From contig NZ_VCIW01000011.1 in assembly GCF_005765165.1 (NCBI RefSeq), forward strand, positions 1 to 64,000: a stretch of DNA of 64,000 nucleotides, given 5' to 3'. Under the pieces are notes generated by a model. The model ran no database searches, had not been told where the DNA came from, and saw only the letters and a program-made list of their open reading frames with translations. Position 1 is the stretch's first letter, and each line of letters opens with the position of its first letter. This DNA comes from Paenibacillus antri. Its GTDB lineage: Bacteria > Bacillota > Bacilli > Paenibacillales > YIM-B00363. The position numbers and the translations under genes are program-made. Below, piece after piece: positions 20,321-28,775 of the stretch.

Positions 20321-22291
20321 ATGGATACCATCAAGCAATTCGCATCCGAGTTTTTCGTGACCGGCGATCCGCTCATCCTCGGCGCCCAGGTCAGCATCGG
20401 CCTCACGATGGTCGCCATCGTGTTCGTCCTGTCCTATTTTCGAAAATGGGGCTGGCTCTGGCGCGAATGGCTGACGACCGTCGATCATAAACGAATCGGT
20501 ATTATGTATGTTATCTGTTCGATCCTCATGTTATTCCGCGGCGGGGTAGACGCCCTGCTCATGCGGACGCAGCTCGCGCTGCCGGGTATGGAATTCCTGC
20601 ATGCGGACCACTATAATCAGATTTTCACGACGCACGGCGTCATCATGATCCTGTTCATGGCGATGCCGCTCATGTTCGGCTTGTTCAACATCGTCATTCC
20701 GCTGCAGATCGGCGCGCGCGACGTCGCGTTCCCGTTCCTGAACAGCTTAAGCTTCTGGCTCTTCTTCTGGGGCGCGATGCTGTTCAACATGTCGTTCGTC
20801 ATCGGCGGCTCCCCGGATGCGGGTTGGCTCGCTTATCCGCCGCTGTCGGGGCTGGAGGGCAGCCCGGGCGTCGGTCAGAACTTCTATATTTGGGGCATTC
20901 AGATTTCCGGGATCGGGTCGCTCATGACCGGGATTAACTTTATCGTTACGATTTTGAAAATGCGCGCGCCGGGCATGGGCCTCATGAAAATGCCGATGTT
21001 TACCTGGTCGACGCTGGCGAGCTGCTTGACGATCATTCTCGCCTTCCCGATTCTGACGATCACGTTGTTCCTCTTGTTCATGGACCGCTACTTCGGCGCT
21101 CACTTCTTCACGCTGGACGCGGGCGGCAACCCGATGATGTATATCAACCTCATCTGGATGTGGGGTCATCCAGAAGTATATATCGTTATCCTTCCGGCGT
21201 TCGGCATCTTCTCGGAGATCGTCTCGACGTTCGCGAAGAAGACGTTGTTCGGCTATAAATCGATGGTGTTCGCCTTGATGTCCATCAGTATCGCTTCCTT
21301 CTTCACCTGGGCGCATCATTTCTTTACGATGGGCTCCGGCGCCAACGTCAATGCGTTCTTCGCCGTCACGACGATGATCATCGCCATCCCGACGGGCGTG
21401 AAGATTTTTAACTGGCTGTTTACTATGTATCGCGGCCGCATTAAGTTTACGACGCCGATGATGTGGACGATTTCGTTCATTCCTTGCTTCGTCGTCGGCG
21501 GCATGACCGGCGTCATGCTGTCCGTCGCGCCGGCCGACTTCCAGTTCCATAACAGCTATTTCTTGATCGCGCACTTCCATCAGGTGCTCATCGGCGGCGT
21601 CGCGTTCGGCTTCTTCGCCGGCCTGACGTACTGGTGGCCGAAGATGTTCGGCTTCAAGCTCCACGAGGGGCTCGGCAAGTGGGCGTTCTGGCTTTGGAAC
21701 ATCGGCTTCTACGTCTGCTTCATGCCGCAGTACTTCCTTGGCTTAGACGGCATGACGCGCCGGATGTACACGTACGACTTCGACATGGGCTGGGGTCCGC
21801 TCAACCTCGTCTCGACGGTCGGGGGCTTCCTGATGGGCATCGGCTTCCTGTTCCAGGTATGGCAGATCGCGCATTCCATCAAGTTCATGCAGAAGGATAC
21901 GACGGGCGACCCGTGGGACGGCCGGACGTTGGAGTGGTCCATCCCGTCGCCTGCGCCATTGTACAACTTCGCGACGGTGCCGACCGTCTCCGAGACGGAC
22001 GACTGGTGGGCGACGAAGCAGCGCCGCGCAGCAGGCGTACCGGACGCTCCGGCGCCCGCGCTCGAGCCGATTCATATGCCGAAGCATTCCGGCATTCCGT
22101 TCGTCATGTCGTTCTTCTGGTTCGTCGCGGGCTTCGGCTTCGTCTTCGACTGGCTGCACTTCGTCATTCCGGGGCTTGCCGGCGTTGCGATCTGCATGCT
22201 CGTTCGTTCGTTCCAGTACGACACCGACTACTATATTCCTGTAGATGAGGTTCGCCGCACGGAGGCGGCGTTGAGAGGGGGGAAGGCGTAA
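20321..22291 (+). CDS. qoxB: Cytochrome aa3 quinol oxidase subunit I
   Basis: A 656-residue polytopic subunit that holds haem a, haem a3 and CuB, reduces O2 to water and pumps protons. The motif WGHPEVYIVILPAFG contains the CuB ligand His and the His-Tyr crosslink. WAHHFFTMG carries further CuB ligands and FLIAHFHQVLIGG the haem ligands. About 14 membrane helices fit the Qox form. Start ATG behind AAAGGAGAT. The stop codon shares one base with the qoxC start (TAATG). Confidence 0.95.
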   Translation: MDTIKQFASEFFVTGDPLILGAQVSIGLTMVAIVFVLSYFRKWGWLWREWLTTVDHKRIGIMYVICSILMLFRGGVDALLMRTQLALPGMEFLHADHYNQIFTTHGVIMILFMAMPLMFGLFNIVIPLQIGARDVAFPFLNSLSFWLFFWGAMLFNMSFVIGGSPDAGWLAYPPLSGLEGSPGVGQNFYIWGIQISGIGSLMTGINFIVTILKMRAPGMGLMKMPMFTWSTLASCLTIILAFPILTITLFLLFMDRYFGAHFFTLDAGGNPMMYINLIWMWGHPEVYIVILPAFGIFSEIVSTFAKKTLFGYKSMVFALMSISIASFFTWAHHFFTMGSGANVNAFFAVTTMIIAIPTGVKIFNWLFTMYRGRIKFTTPMMWTISFIPCFVVGGMTGVMLSVAPADFQFHNSYFLIAHFHQVLIGGVAFGFFAGLTYWWPKMFGFKLHEGLGKWAFWLWNIGFYVCFMPQYFLGLDGMTRRMYTYDFDMGWGPLNLVSTVGGFLMGIGFLFQVWQIAHSIKFMQKDTTGDPWDGRTLEWSIPSPAPLYNFATVPTVSETDDWWATKQRRAAGVPDAPAPALEPIHMPKHSGIPFVMSFFWFVAGFGFVFDWLHFVIPGLAGVAICMLVRSFQYDTDYYIPVDEVRRTEAALRGGKA

Positions 22292-22905
22292 TGGCGGCAA
22301 CGCATACGCACGGCGCTCATCACGAGCATGCCGATCATGGGCATCACGACCAAGAAGGGCTCAAGATGTTCGGCTTCTGGTTGTTCCTGATTACCGACGT
22401 CATTATGTTCGCGACCTTGTTCGCCACGTACGTCGTGCTGCGGAACAACACGGCCGGCGGCCCTACGGGCGAAGAGCTGTTCAATATTCCGATCGTCATC
22501 GCCAGCACGTTCATCCTTCTGACGAGCAGCTTCACGAGCGGTCTCGCGGTGCTGTCGATGCAGCAAGGCCGTCTGAAGGGTCTTATCGGCTGGCTCGCGG
22601 TAACGGCGGTTCTCGGCGCCGCGTTCATCGGACTCGAGCTGTACGAGTTCGTACACATGGTCCACGAAGGCGCCACGCTGCAGACGAGCGCGTTCCTGTC
22701 GGCGTTCTTCACGCTCGTCGGGGCGCACGGTCTGCACGTGACGATCGGCCTCGTCTGGATGATCGGCCTCATGCTGCAGCTTCGCCGCCGCGGCATTACG
22801 CCGGTCACCGAGCGCAAGGTCAACGTGCTCAGCTTGTACTGGCACTTCCTCGACGCGGTGTGGATCTTCCTCTTCACCGTCGTCTACTTGATGGGGGTGA
22901 TGTAA
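22291..22905 (+). CDS. qoxC: Cytochrome aa3 quinol oxidase subunit III
   Basis: A 204-residue membrane subunit with five helices and a His-rich N-terminus (HTHGAHHEHADHGHHD). Motifs FGFWLFLITDVIMFATLFATY and LYWHFLDAVWIFLFTVVYL are typical of subunit III, which stabilises the oxidase core. It overlaps qoxB by one base and is one base from qoxD, so translation is probably coupled. Confidence 0.93.
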   Translation: MAATHTHGAHHEHADHGHHDQEGLKMFGFWLFLITDVIMFATLFATYVVLRNNTAGGPTGEELFNIPIVIASTFILLTSSFTSGLAVLSMQQGRLKGLIGWLAVTAVLGAAFIGLELYEFVHMVHEGATLQTSAFLSAFFTLVGAHGLHVTIGLVWMIGLMLQLRRRGITPVTERKVNVLSLYWHFLDAVWIFLFTVVYLMGVM

Positions 22906-22906
22906 G

Positions 22907-23266
22907 ATGGCGACGCATAACAAGCCTGCCGCTAACGGACACGGGCATGAAGCGCACGGCGCCGGGACCCACGGCAATCACGGGTCGTTGAAGTCCTACG
23001 TCATCGGCTTCGTCTTATCGATCGTACTGACGATCATACCGCTCGTCGCCGTGCTCGGCGCCGATCTGGGGCGGACGACGACGATGGTCGTCATCCTCGC
23101 GGCGGCCGTCCTGCAGTTCGCGATTCAGCTGCTGTTCTTCATGCATCTACGCGAAGGCGAGAACGCTCGATGGAACCTGATGTCGCTGCTGCTCGGCGTC
23201 GTCATCCTGGTAACCGTCGTCGGCGGCTCGATCTGGATCATGACGTACAACACGGTCGCGCATTAA
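22907..23266 (+). CDS. qoxD: Cytochrome aa3 quinol oxidase subunit IV
   Basis: A 119-residue membrane subunit with three helices and a His- and Gly-rich N-terminal tail. IQLLFFMHLREGENARWN is the signature of subunit IV, which helps CuB assembly in related oxidases. Last gene of the operon; a strong terminator lies 12 bases beyond its stop. Confidence 0.92.
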   Translation: MATHNKPAANGHGHEAHGAGTHGNHGSLKSYVIGFVLSIVLTIIPLVAVLGADLGRTTTMVVILAAAVLQFAIQLLFFMHLREGENARWNLMSLLLGVVILVTVVGGSIWIMTYNTVAH

Positions 23267-23278
23267 TAAGGAAAAGGG

Positions 23279-23328
23279 AAGACCATACGCTCGGCTCGCG
23301 AAGATGCCGAGGGTATGGTCTTTTTTTT
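23279..23328 (+). terminator. Terminator of qoxABCD
   Basis: AAGACCATAC pairs with GTATGGTCTT, with an inner CTCGGC/GCCGAG stem, followed by a run of T. Confidence 0.9.
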
Positions 23329-23348
23329 GAGCGTCTAGGCTACGGCCG

Positions 23349-23594
23349 TCACTCCCGCTTCTGCACCGTGTTCTTTACGCCGGAGTACGCGCCGATCGCC
23401 GACAGCCCCATGACGACGCCCGCGAGCGCCGCCTGCCGCCAGTCTCCCGGGGCGACATAGACGAAGCCGGCGACCAATCCGAGCGCGATCGCTACGGCGG
23501 GCAGGAATCTCGCGGTGACGCCCATTCTCCCGACCAAGCCGACGAGCGCCACGATCAACGGAATCAATGCGACGTCATACGCCTGGAATTCCAT
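23349..23594 (-). CDS. Small holin-like membrane protein
   Basis: An 81-residue protein with two or three hydrophobic segments separated by short charged turns. The pattern (VALIPLIVALVGLVGRMGVTAR, then MGLSAIGAYSGVKNT at the end) resembles small phage-type holins that are widespread as single chromosomal genes in Paenibacillaceae. No lysin or phage structural gene is nearby, so a lysis role is not supported. Start ATG behind GAGGTGAGGAAG. It is convergent with qoxD across the terminator. Confidence 0.6.
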   Translation of the reverse strand: MEFQAYDVALIPLIVALVGLVGRMGVTARFLPAVAIALGLVAGFVYVAPGDWRQAALAGVVMGLSAIGAYSGVKNTVQKRE

Positions 23595-23715
23595 AGCTTC
23601 CTCACCTCCCTCTCCTTCACCATATGCCCGTCCGAGACAGGTTGCGCGGGCTATAACGTTTGGGAGGAGGTACGTGGTATCAGTTTGACGGGTAAACGCG
23701 GTAAGGCGGCAGGAG

Positions 23716-23827
23716 ATCGTGTCAAATTTTGAGCAGTTTGGCGAAATGAGCTCAAATCTTGAGCAGTTGGGCTCGGCGAACTCACCGGTAGCGGGGTAAA
23801 CGTGAAAACGCGGTATGGCGGCGGGCG
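23716..23827 (+). repeat. Repeat family A, single copy (112 bp)
   Basis: Runs from ATCGTGTCAAATTTTGAGC to the next ATCGTGTTGTTGAG at 23828. It is a diverged, reversed copy of the 114-bp unit tandemly repeated at 58065-58962: both halves of the TGTCAAA/GAGCAGTT pair and the GAAATGAGCTC link are kept. It lies in a gene-free stretch (23595-23990) that also holds repeat B copy 3 and a terminator. Confidence 0.75.
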
Positions 23828-23854
23828 ATCGTGTTGTTGAGTATAGCCCCGAAT

Positions 23855-23884
23855 GGCTGAGCGAAAGGAAACCGAGGAGAAGGA
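23855..23884 (+). repeat. Repeat family B, copy 3
   Basis: GGCTGAGCGAAAGGAAA followed by CCGAGGAGAAGGA; 28 of 30 positions match the copy at 14721. It lies 27 bases after the family A copy. Confidence 0.8.
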
Positions 23885-23930
23885 CAAAAAAAGAGAATCC
23901 CCCTCCTCGTTGAAAGGCGAATCGAAGGAC

Positions 23931-23961
23931 AAAAAAACCGACGGAGCGTCGCCCCGTCGGT
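23931..23961 (-). terminator. Terminator of the YesN regulator gene
   Basis: On the minus strand ACCGACGG pairs with CCGTCGGT and runs into seven T residues. Confidence 0.85.
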
Positions 23962-23990
23962 CCGATTCCGTTGATGCGTCATCCCTTCGT

Positions 23991-25628
23991 TCAACTGCCG
24001 CCGACGTCCTCCCTCATGCGCTCCCGGTATTCCGTAGGGGACACGCCCGTCTCGCCCTTGAACACGCGGTTGAAGTGGCGCACGTTGCGGAAGCCGGTCC
24101 GTTCGGCGACTTCCGCAACGAGGGCGTTCGTCGCGGCGAGCAGATGCTTCGCCGCCTCGACGCGGATCGCGGTAAGCCGTTCGACGAACGTGACGCCGGT
24201 CTTCTGCTTGAACAACGCGCTGAAGTACGCGGGATTCAGATACAACATCTCCGCCATCCGGCCGAGCGTGATCGACTCAGCATAATTCGCCTCCATGTAC
24301 CGGATCGCCTTCGCGACGGCGTCCGCCGGCCGATCCGCGCCGGCGGCGGCGACGCAGCCGGCCAGCCGGCCGAACAGCGAGCCGCACAGCTCGGTCAGCT
24401 CGTCGCTGGCGGAAACCGAGCAGACGTCGAACAGCAGCTCGCGCACGTCCTTCTCGCCGAGCCACGCTTTCGCGACGCCCCATTCGGAGGCAAGTTCGTA
24501 GCAGCGTATGACAAGCTTGCAAATATGGCGATGCACCGTCTGCGGCGTCGGCGCCTTCCGGCACAGCTCCGCGGCGGCCTCGCGCGCCCGCTCCTCCGCC
24601 TCCGCGGGGCGACCGTCGGCGATCGCCCGCTCGAGCGCCTCCCACGACCATTCCCGCGGCTCCGCATGCGCCAGCGTCGTGCCGTCCGCCTCCATACGCT
24701 CGTATGCGAGCACTTTGTCGCCGCCGACGATAAGCCGGCGCAACAGCGCGATCTCCGCTTCCCGGTACGACGCCGCGAGCGACTCCGCGCCCGGCGACAG
24801 CCGTCCGACGCCGATCGTGACGGTCAGGTCGGAGAGCGACTTGATTTGCAGCCGGATCGATTCGGCCATCTCGAGATGCTTCCGCATCGCGTCTGCGCCG
24901 CCCTCCCCGTTCAGCATCGCCACGACCTCCGAGTCGTTCAGCACGAAGCTGAACCCCGTCGTCCGCCGGTCGATGACCTCCTGCACGAACTGTTGAATAT
25001 ACAGCTGGAAGAGCGACGGATCCGCCCGCCCGTACCGCTCCGAGCCGACCGACTGCTTATCGAGCTTCACGATCATGCACGCGTAACAAGGCGCGTCGAA
25101 CCGGAGGCCGAGCTCTTCCTCCAGCTGCCGGATCTCGTCCTCGCCGACGGCGCCTCGCGCCAATGCCGCCGCAAGATGCTCGGAAGCGCGCTCCCGCGCG
25201 CGGCGCTGGTCGCCCTTCGCCCACTCCGGCGCCGCGCTTCGGCGCTCGGCGCGCTCCCGAACTTCCGCCTTCAAGCGGTCGAGCAGCTTCGCGAGCTCCT
25301 CCCGTTCGATCGGCTTCATCAGGTAATCCTTGGCGCCGTGCTGCATCGATTGCTTCACGTAAGCGAAGTCCTCGTACCCGCTGACGACCGCGCTGACCAA
25401 ATCCGGGAACCGCTCGCGGGCGATCTTCTGCAGCTGCAGGCCGTCCATGCGCGGCATCCGAATGTCCGTCAGCATGACGTCGGGACGCCGATCCTGCAGG
25501 AGATCGAGCGCTTCGTAGCCGTCCCTGGCGTCTCCGACCACGCGCCACTCGGCGTCGATCGAAGCGATCATCGAGCTGAGGCCTCTCCGGAAGATCGCTT
25601 CGTCGTCCACGATTACGATATTAGGCAT
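23991..25628 (-). CDS. YesN-type response regulator (receiver plus AraC domain)
   Basis: A 545-residue two-component regulator. The N-terminal receiver has IVIVDDEAIFRRGL and the phosphoacceptor Asp in VMLTDIRMPRMDG, with the Lys in YLMKPIEREE. A central region of about 270 residues is partly GGDEF-like without catalytic motifs. The C-terminal AraC helix-turn-helix pair (ITLGRMAEMLYLNPAYFSAL, EVAERTGFRNVRHFNRVF) binds DNA. The start overlaps the kinase stop by 8 bases. It probably activates the sugar-uptake operon in which it lies. Confidence 0.9.
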   Translation of the reverse strand: MPNIVIVDDEAIFRRGLSSMIASIDAEWRVVGDARDGYEALDLLQDRRPDVMLTDIRMPRMDGLQLQKIARERFPDLVSAVVSGYEDFAYVKQSMQHGAKDYLMKPIEREELAKLLDRLKAEVRERAERRSAAPEWAKGDQRRARERASEHLAAALARGAVGEDEIRQLEEELGLRFDAPCYACMIVKLDKQSVGSERYGRADPSLFQLYIQQFVQEVIDRRTTGFSFVLNDSEVVAMLNGEGGADAMRKHLEMAESIRLQIKSLSDLTVTIGVGRLSPGAESLAASYREAEIALLRRLIVGGDKVLAYERMEADGTTLAHAEPREWSWEALERAIADGRPAEAEERAREAAAELCRKAPTPQTVHRHICKLVIRCYELASEWGVAKAWLGEKDVRELLFDVCSVSASDELTELCGSLFGRLAGCVAAAGADRPADAVAKAIRYMEANYAESITLGRMAEMLYLNPAYFSALFKQKTGVTFVERLTAIRVEAAKHLLAATNALVAEVAERTGFRNVRHFNRVFKGETGVSPTEYRERMREDVGGS

Positions 25629-27441
25629 CGTCTTCCCCCTTCGACGCCGGCGCGTCCGAAGCCCGGATCGCCGGCAGCGTTAGAATGACCTTCACTCCTT
25701 GGTACGGCATGCTCTCGAGCGTAATGCCGTACGGCTCGCCGAAATGCAGCCGAATTCGCCGATGGACGTTGAGCAGCCCGTTGCCGGTCGTCCCGCCGAC
25801 GTCTCTCGCCGAGCGAAGCCGCTCCTGCAGCTCCTCGAGCCGCTCGCTCGAGAGGCCGATCCCGTCGTCCTCCAGCGTCAGCCGCAGCACGCCGTCGGCC
25901 GCGCCGCCGCCGAGGCGGACGCGGCCGACGCCGATGCCCTTGTCGAGCCCGTGATTCAAGGCGTTCTCGACGATCGGCTGCAGCAGCAGCGGAATCATCC
26001 GGCAGTCCAAGGCGTCCGGATCGATGTCGCAGGCGTAGTCGATCCGGTCGTCGTAGCGCAGCTTCTGGATCGCCATATACCCGTTCACGTGCTCGAGCTC
26101 GTCGCGCAGCGTGACCATCTCCTTGCGGCTGCTCAACGAATAACGCAGCAGCCGGCTCAAGCTGTTGGACATAAGCACGATCTCCCGATTCCCTTCCAGC
26201 TCCGCGTACATGCTGATCGAGCCGAGCGTATTGTATAGAAAATGCGGATTGATCTTGCTCTGCAACGCCGCGATCTGCGCGTCCTTCTCGCGCAGCTCCG
26301 TCTCGTACAGCAAGTACCCGAGCTCGCTGAGCTTCGAGACCATCGTGTTGAAGGCGTGCCCGAGCCGGCCGACCTCGTCGCCGCTCGACACCGGGAAGGC
26401 GACCTGCAGGTCGCCTTGCTCCACCTTCCGCATGAGACGGCTCAGCTTGCGCAGCGGCTTCGTGACGCCGAACGCGAACAAGGCGGACAGCGCCATCGCC
26501 AGGCCGACGAACACGACGCCGATGAGCACGATGGAATTGCGCACGATGACGCTGTCCTCCATCAGCTCCCGTACCGGCACCGCGCTGACCGTCGTCCATC
26601 CCGTCACCGACGAGGTGACGTGGGAGACGAGCAGGCTGCCGACGTTCGGCACGTCGAGATGTCGCACGCCTTCCCCCTCCAAGCGCCCGATCGACGCCGG
26701 ATCGCCGACGCCGAGCGTCGAGCCGATGACGAGGCTCCCGCTCCGATCCGCGATGTACAGCGTCTCGTGCTCGCCGAGCTTCACCTGGGACAAGATGTTG
26801 CGGACCGCCGCCGGATCGATGTCGATGACGATATAACCGAGCGTCCGTCCGGTGTCGAAGCTGCGCAGCTCTCTTGCGATCGAGAACACCTGATAGACCG
26901 TCCCGCTCGTCGAAGCGATCTCGTGCGTCGTGATGAACGTCGGCTGCCCGAACTGTCCCTTGGCCCGCTTCAGCCATTCGGCGTCGTCGTCCAGCTTATA
27001 CGAAGTGATGTACTGACTCTCCGGCAGCACGACGTACGAGGCGCCGCGTTCCCCGTACAGTGACACGCCCATAATGTCGACGCGCCCGTTGATGAACACC
27101 TTCGAGACGAAGCCGTTCAGCTGCTCGATTTCGTCGAGCGTGAGCGGTTGACCCTCTTCCCGCTTCGACCCGAGAAAGTCCAGAATCTCTTCGTATTGAT
27201 AGGGCATGAGGGACAGCCGGTTCAGCTCGTTCATGTACGTGTCGATGTTGAGCGTCACCTGCTTCAACGTCTGAAGCTGATAGGCGCCGACGTTCCGCTC
27301 CATCGTCCGCTCGAAGCCGCCGTACGCGAACCAAGCCATGGCGCCGAGCGGCACGACGATGAGGACGCAGTTGACGACGATCAGTTTTTTGGCGAGCTCC
27401 TGATCGGTAAACCGCCGGAGCAAGGTGCGTATCCAGGACAT
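25621..27441 (-). CDS. YesM-type sensor histidine kinase
   Basis: A 606-residue membrane kinase: a helix near residue 20, an extracellular Cache-type sensor (about 45-290), a second helix, HAMP (VTKPLRKLSRLMRKVEQGDL), a His-kinase domain with the phosphoacceptor in INPHFLYNTLGSI, and an ATPase domain (PIVENALNHG, TGNGLLNVHRR). The frame continues far upstream, but that part overlaps the binding-protein gene. ATG at 27441 with GGGGAG 7 bases before it is preferred. Partner of the overlapping YesN regulator. The binding protein directly upstream may present the sugar to it. Confidence 0.88.
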   Translation of the reverse strand: MSWIRTLLRRFTDQELAKKLIVVNCVLIVVPLGAMAWFAYGGFERTMERNVGAYQLQTLKQVTLNIDTYMNELNRLSLMPYQYEEILDFLGSKREEGQPLTLDEIEQLNGFVSKVFINGRVDIMGVSLYGERGASYVVLPESQYITSYKLDDDAEWLKRAKGQFGQPTFITTHEIASTSGTVYQVFSIARELRSFDTGRTLGYIVIDIDPAAVRNILSQVKLGEHETLYIADRSGSLVIGSTLGVGDPASIGRLEGEGVRHLDVPNVGSLLVSHVTSSVTGWTTVSAVPVRELMEDSVIVRNSIVLIGVVFVGLAMALSALFAFGVTKPLRKLSRLMRKVEQGDLQVAFPVSSGDEVGRLGHAFNTMVSKLSELGYLLYETELREKDAQIAALQSKINPHFLYNTLGSISMYAELEGNREIVLMSNSLSRLLRYSLSSRKEMVTLRDELEHVNGYMAIQKLRYDDRIDYACDIDPDALDCRMIPLLLQPIVENALNHGLDKGIGVGRVRLGGGAADGVLRLTLEDDGIGLSSERLEELQERLRSARDVGGTTGNGLLNVHRRIRLHFGEPYGITLESMPYQGVKVILTLPAIRASDAPASKGEDDA

Positions 27442-27455
27442 GACGTATCTCCCCA

Positions 27456-28763
27456 TCATTGCCGCAGCTCGGCGTCGATCGTCTCCTCGGCTCGGCGAAG
27501 CGCCTCGGCCGGCGTCTGGCGCTTGTAGATCATCCGCTCGAACTCGCGGATGAGCACCTCGATCATCGCCCATTGCTTTACGTGTCTCGGCCAATAAGCG
27601 ACGTAATCGGCCGTCGCCGCGTAATCGCTGCGATATTTCATCGCGCCGAGCGCCTCTCCTTCGACGACCTTCGTGAGGCTCGGCACATGGCCGGCCGCCG
27701 CCCACATTTCGCCGTGCTCGACCATCCAGCGGGCGAACGTCAGGATGGCGTCCCGTTTCCCGTCCTCCATATCGTGCCGCGTCGGGATCGCGAGCGTATG
27801 CGTGTCGCCCCACACCGCCGGACGGTCGTACAATACCGGCACCGGCACGACGCCGAAGTCGAGCGACGGCGCATTTTCGAACGCGCCGGTTCCCCACATC
27901 CCCGTAATGAGCACGGCCGCCTTCCCGTCGTAAAACAGCTTGAACGCGTCGTTAATATCCGGCGGGATGAGCCGCTTCTCGTACAACCCGTTCACGAACT
28001 CCAGCGCCTCGAGCGCCTTCGGGTTGTTCAGCGCCGCGGCCGTCGCGGCCGCGTTGTAGAAGACGCCGCCGCCCTCCATCTGATTGTACAGACTCCACCA
28101 GAGCCAGACGGAGTCGATGCGCGTGCTCGGCTGCGCCATCGGCGCGACGTCCGGCGGAACCGCGTCCCGGATCCGGGACAGGAACGCCTCGAAGCCTTCC
28201 GGTCCGCTTCCGATCATCGGCCTGTCTTCCCCGTCCAGCGCGCCGGCCGCCGCCAGATGCGCCTTGTTGTAGTACATGACGAGCGCATGCGTGTCGAGCG
28301 GCACGGAGTACAATCGTCCGTCGTACGTCGCGGCTTCCGCGATATTCGGATTGAATCCGCTCGGGTCGAGTCCGGCGCGCTTCGCGGGTTCGGACAGATC
28401 CTCGATGTACCCGTTCTGAACGAATTGCGGCAGGCTCGTCGTATGGATGATCGCGACGTCGGGGGCGTTGCCCGCGAGAATCGCCGTGCGCAGCCGCTGG
28501 TAATAATCGTCCAGCCGGGAATTCGTCTGCTTCACCTGAATGTCGGGATGCTCCGCGTTGAACCGGTCGACCATCTCGGTCATGAATCGGTTATCGCCCC
28601 CGCTGAACGGCGTCCAATATTCCAATTGGTGCTTCGGCGCGGGGACGGCGGCCGCCTCGGGCGAGAGCGGCTCCTCGCCGCCGAAGCAGCCCGCCAGCAG
28701 GACGAGCGCGGCGGCGGGCAGCCAGGAAGCGAGCCGTCGATGGATCCATCCGGTACGGTTCAC
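27456..28763 (-). CDS. Extracellular sugar-binding lipoprotein (second copy, next to the kinase)
   Basis: A 435-residue family 1 solute-binding protein. The signal peptide ends in LLAGC (Cys 26), so it is membrane-anchored outside the cell. LEYWTPFSGGDNRFMTEMVDRF and YSVPLDTHALVMYYNK are typical of sugar-binding proteins. It is followed after 14 bases by the YesM kinase and preceded by the GH43 gene, with no permease of its own next to it. This is the arrangement of sensory binding proteins such as AraP of the Geobacillus AraPST system. It may instead share the permeases at 30562-32323. Confidence 0.85.
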   Translation of the reverse strand: MNRTGWIHRRLASWLPAAALVLLAGCFGGEEPLSPEAAAVPAPKHQLEYWTPFSGGDNRFMTEMVDRFNAEHPDIQVKQTNSRLDDYYQRLRTAILAGNAPDVAIIHTTSLPQFVQNGYIEDLSEPAKRAGLDPSGFNPNIAEAATYDGRLYSVPLDTHALVMYYNKAHLAAAGALDGEDRPMIGSGPEGFEAFLSRIRDAVPPDVAPMAQPSTRIDSVWLWWSLYNQMEGGGVFYNAAATAAALNNPKALEALEFVNGLYEKRLIPPDINDAFKLFYDGKAAVLITGMWGTGAFENAPSLDFGVVPVPVLYDRPAVWGDTHTLAIPTRHDMEDGKRDAILTFARWMVEHGEMWAAAGHVPSLTKVVEGEALGAMKYRSDYAATADYVAYWPRHVKQWAMIEVLIREFERMIYKRQTPAEALRRAEETIDAELRQ

Positions 28764-28775
28764 CGGGCACTCCCC

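Noticed and set aside
23651-23932. 93-codon minus-strand frame
   Set aside because: Falls across repeat families A and B, has no ribosome binding site and no conserved motif.
27442-27897. 152-codon N-terminal extension of the YesM kinase
   Set aside because: It overlaps the binding-protein gene out of frame and is Arg-rich; ATG at 27441 has a proper ribosome binding site.
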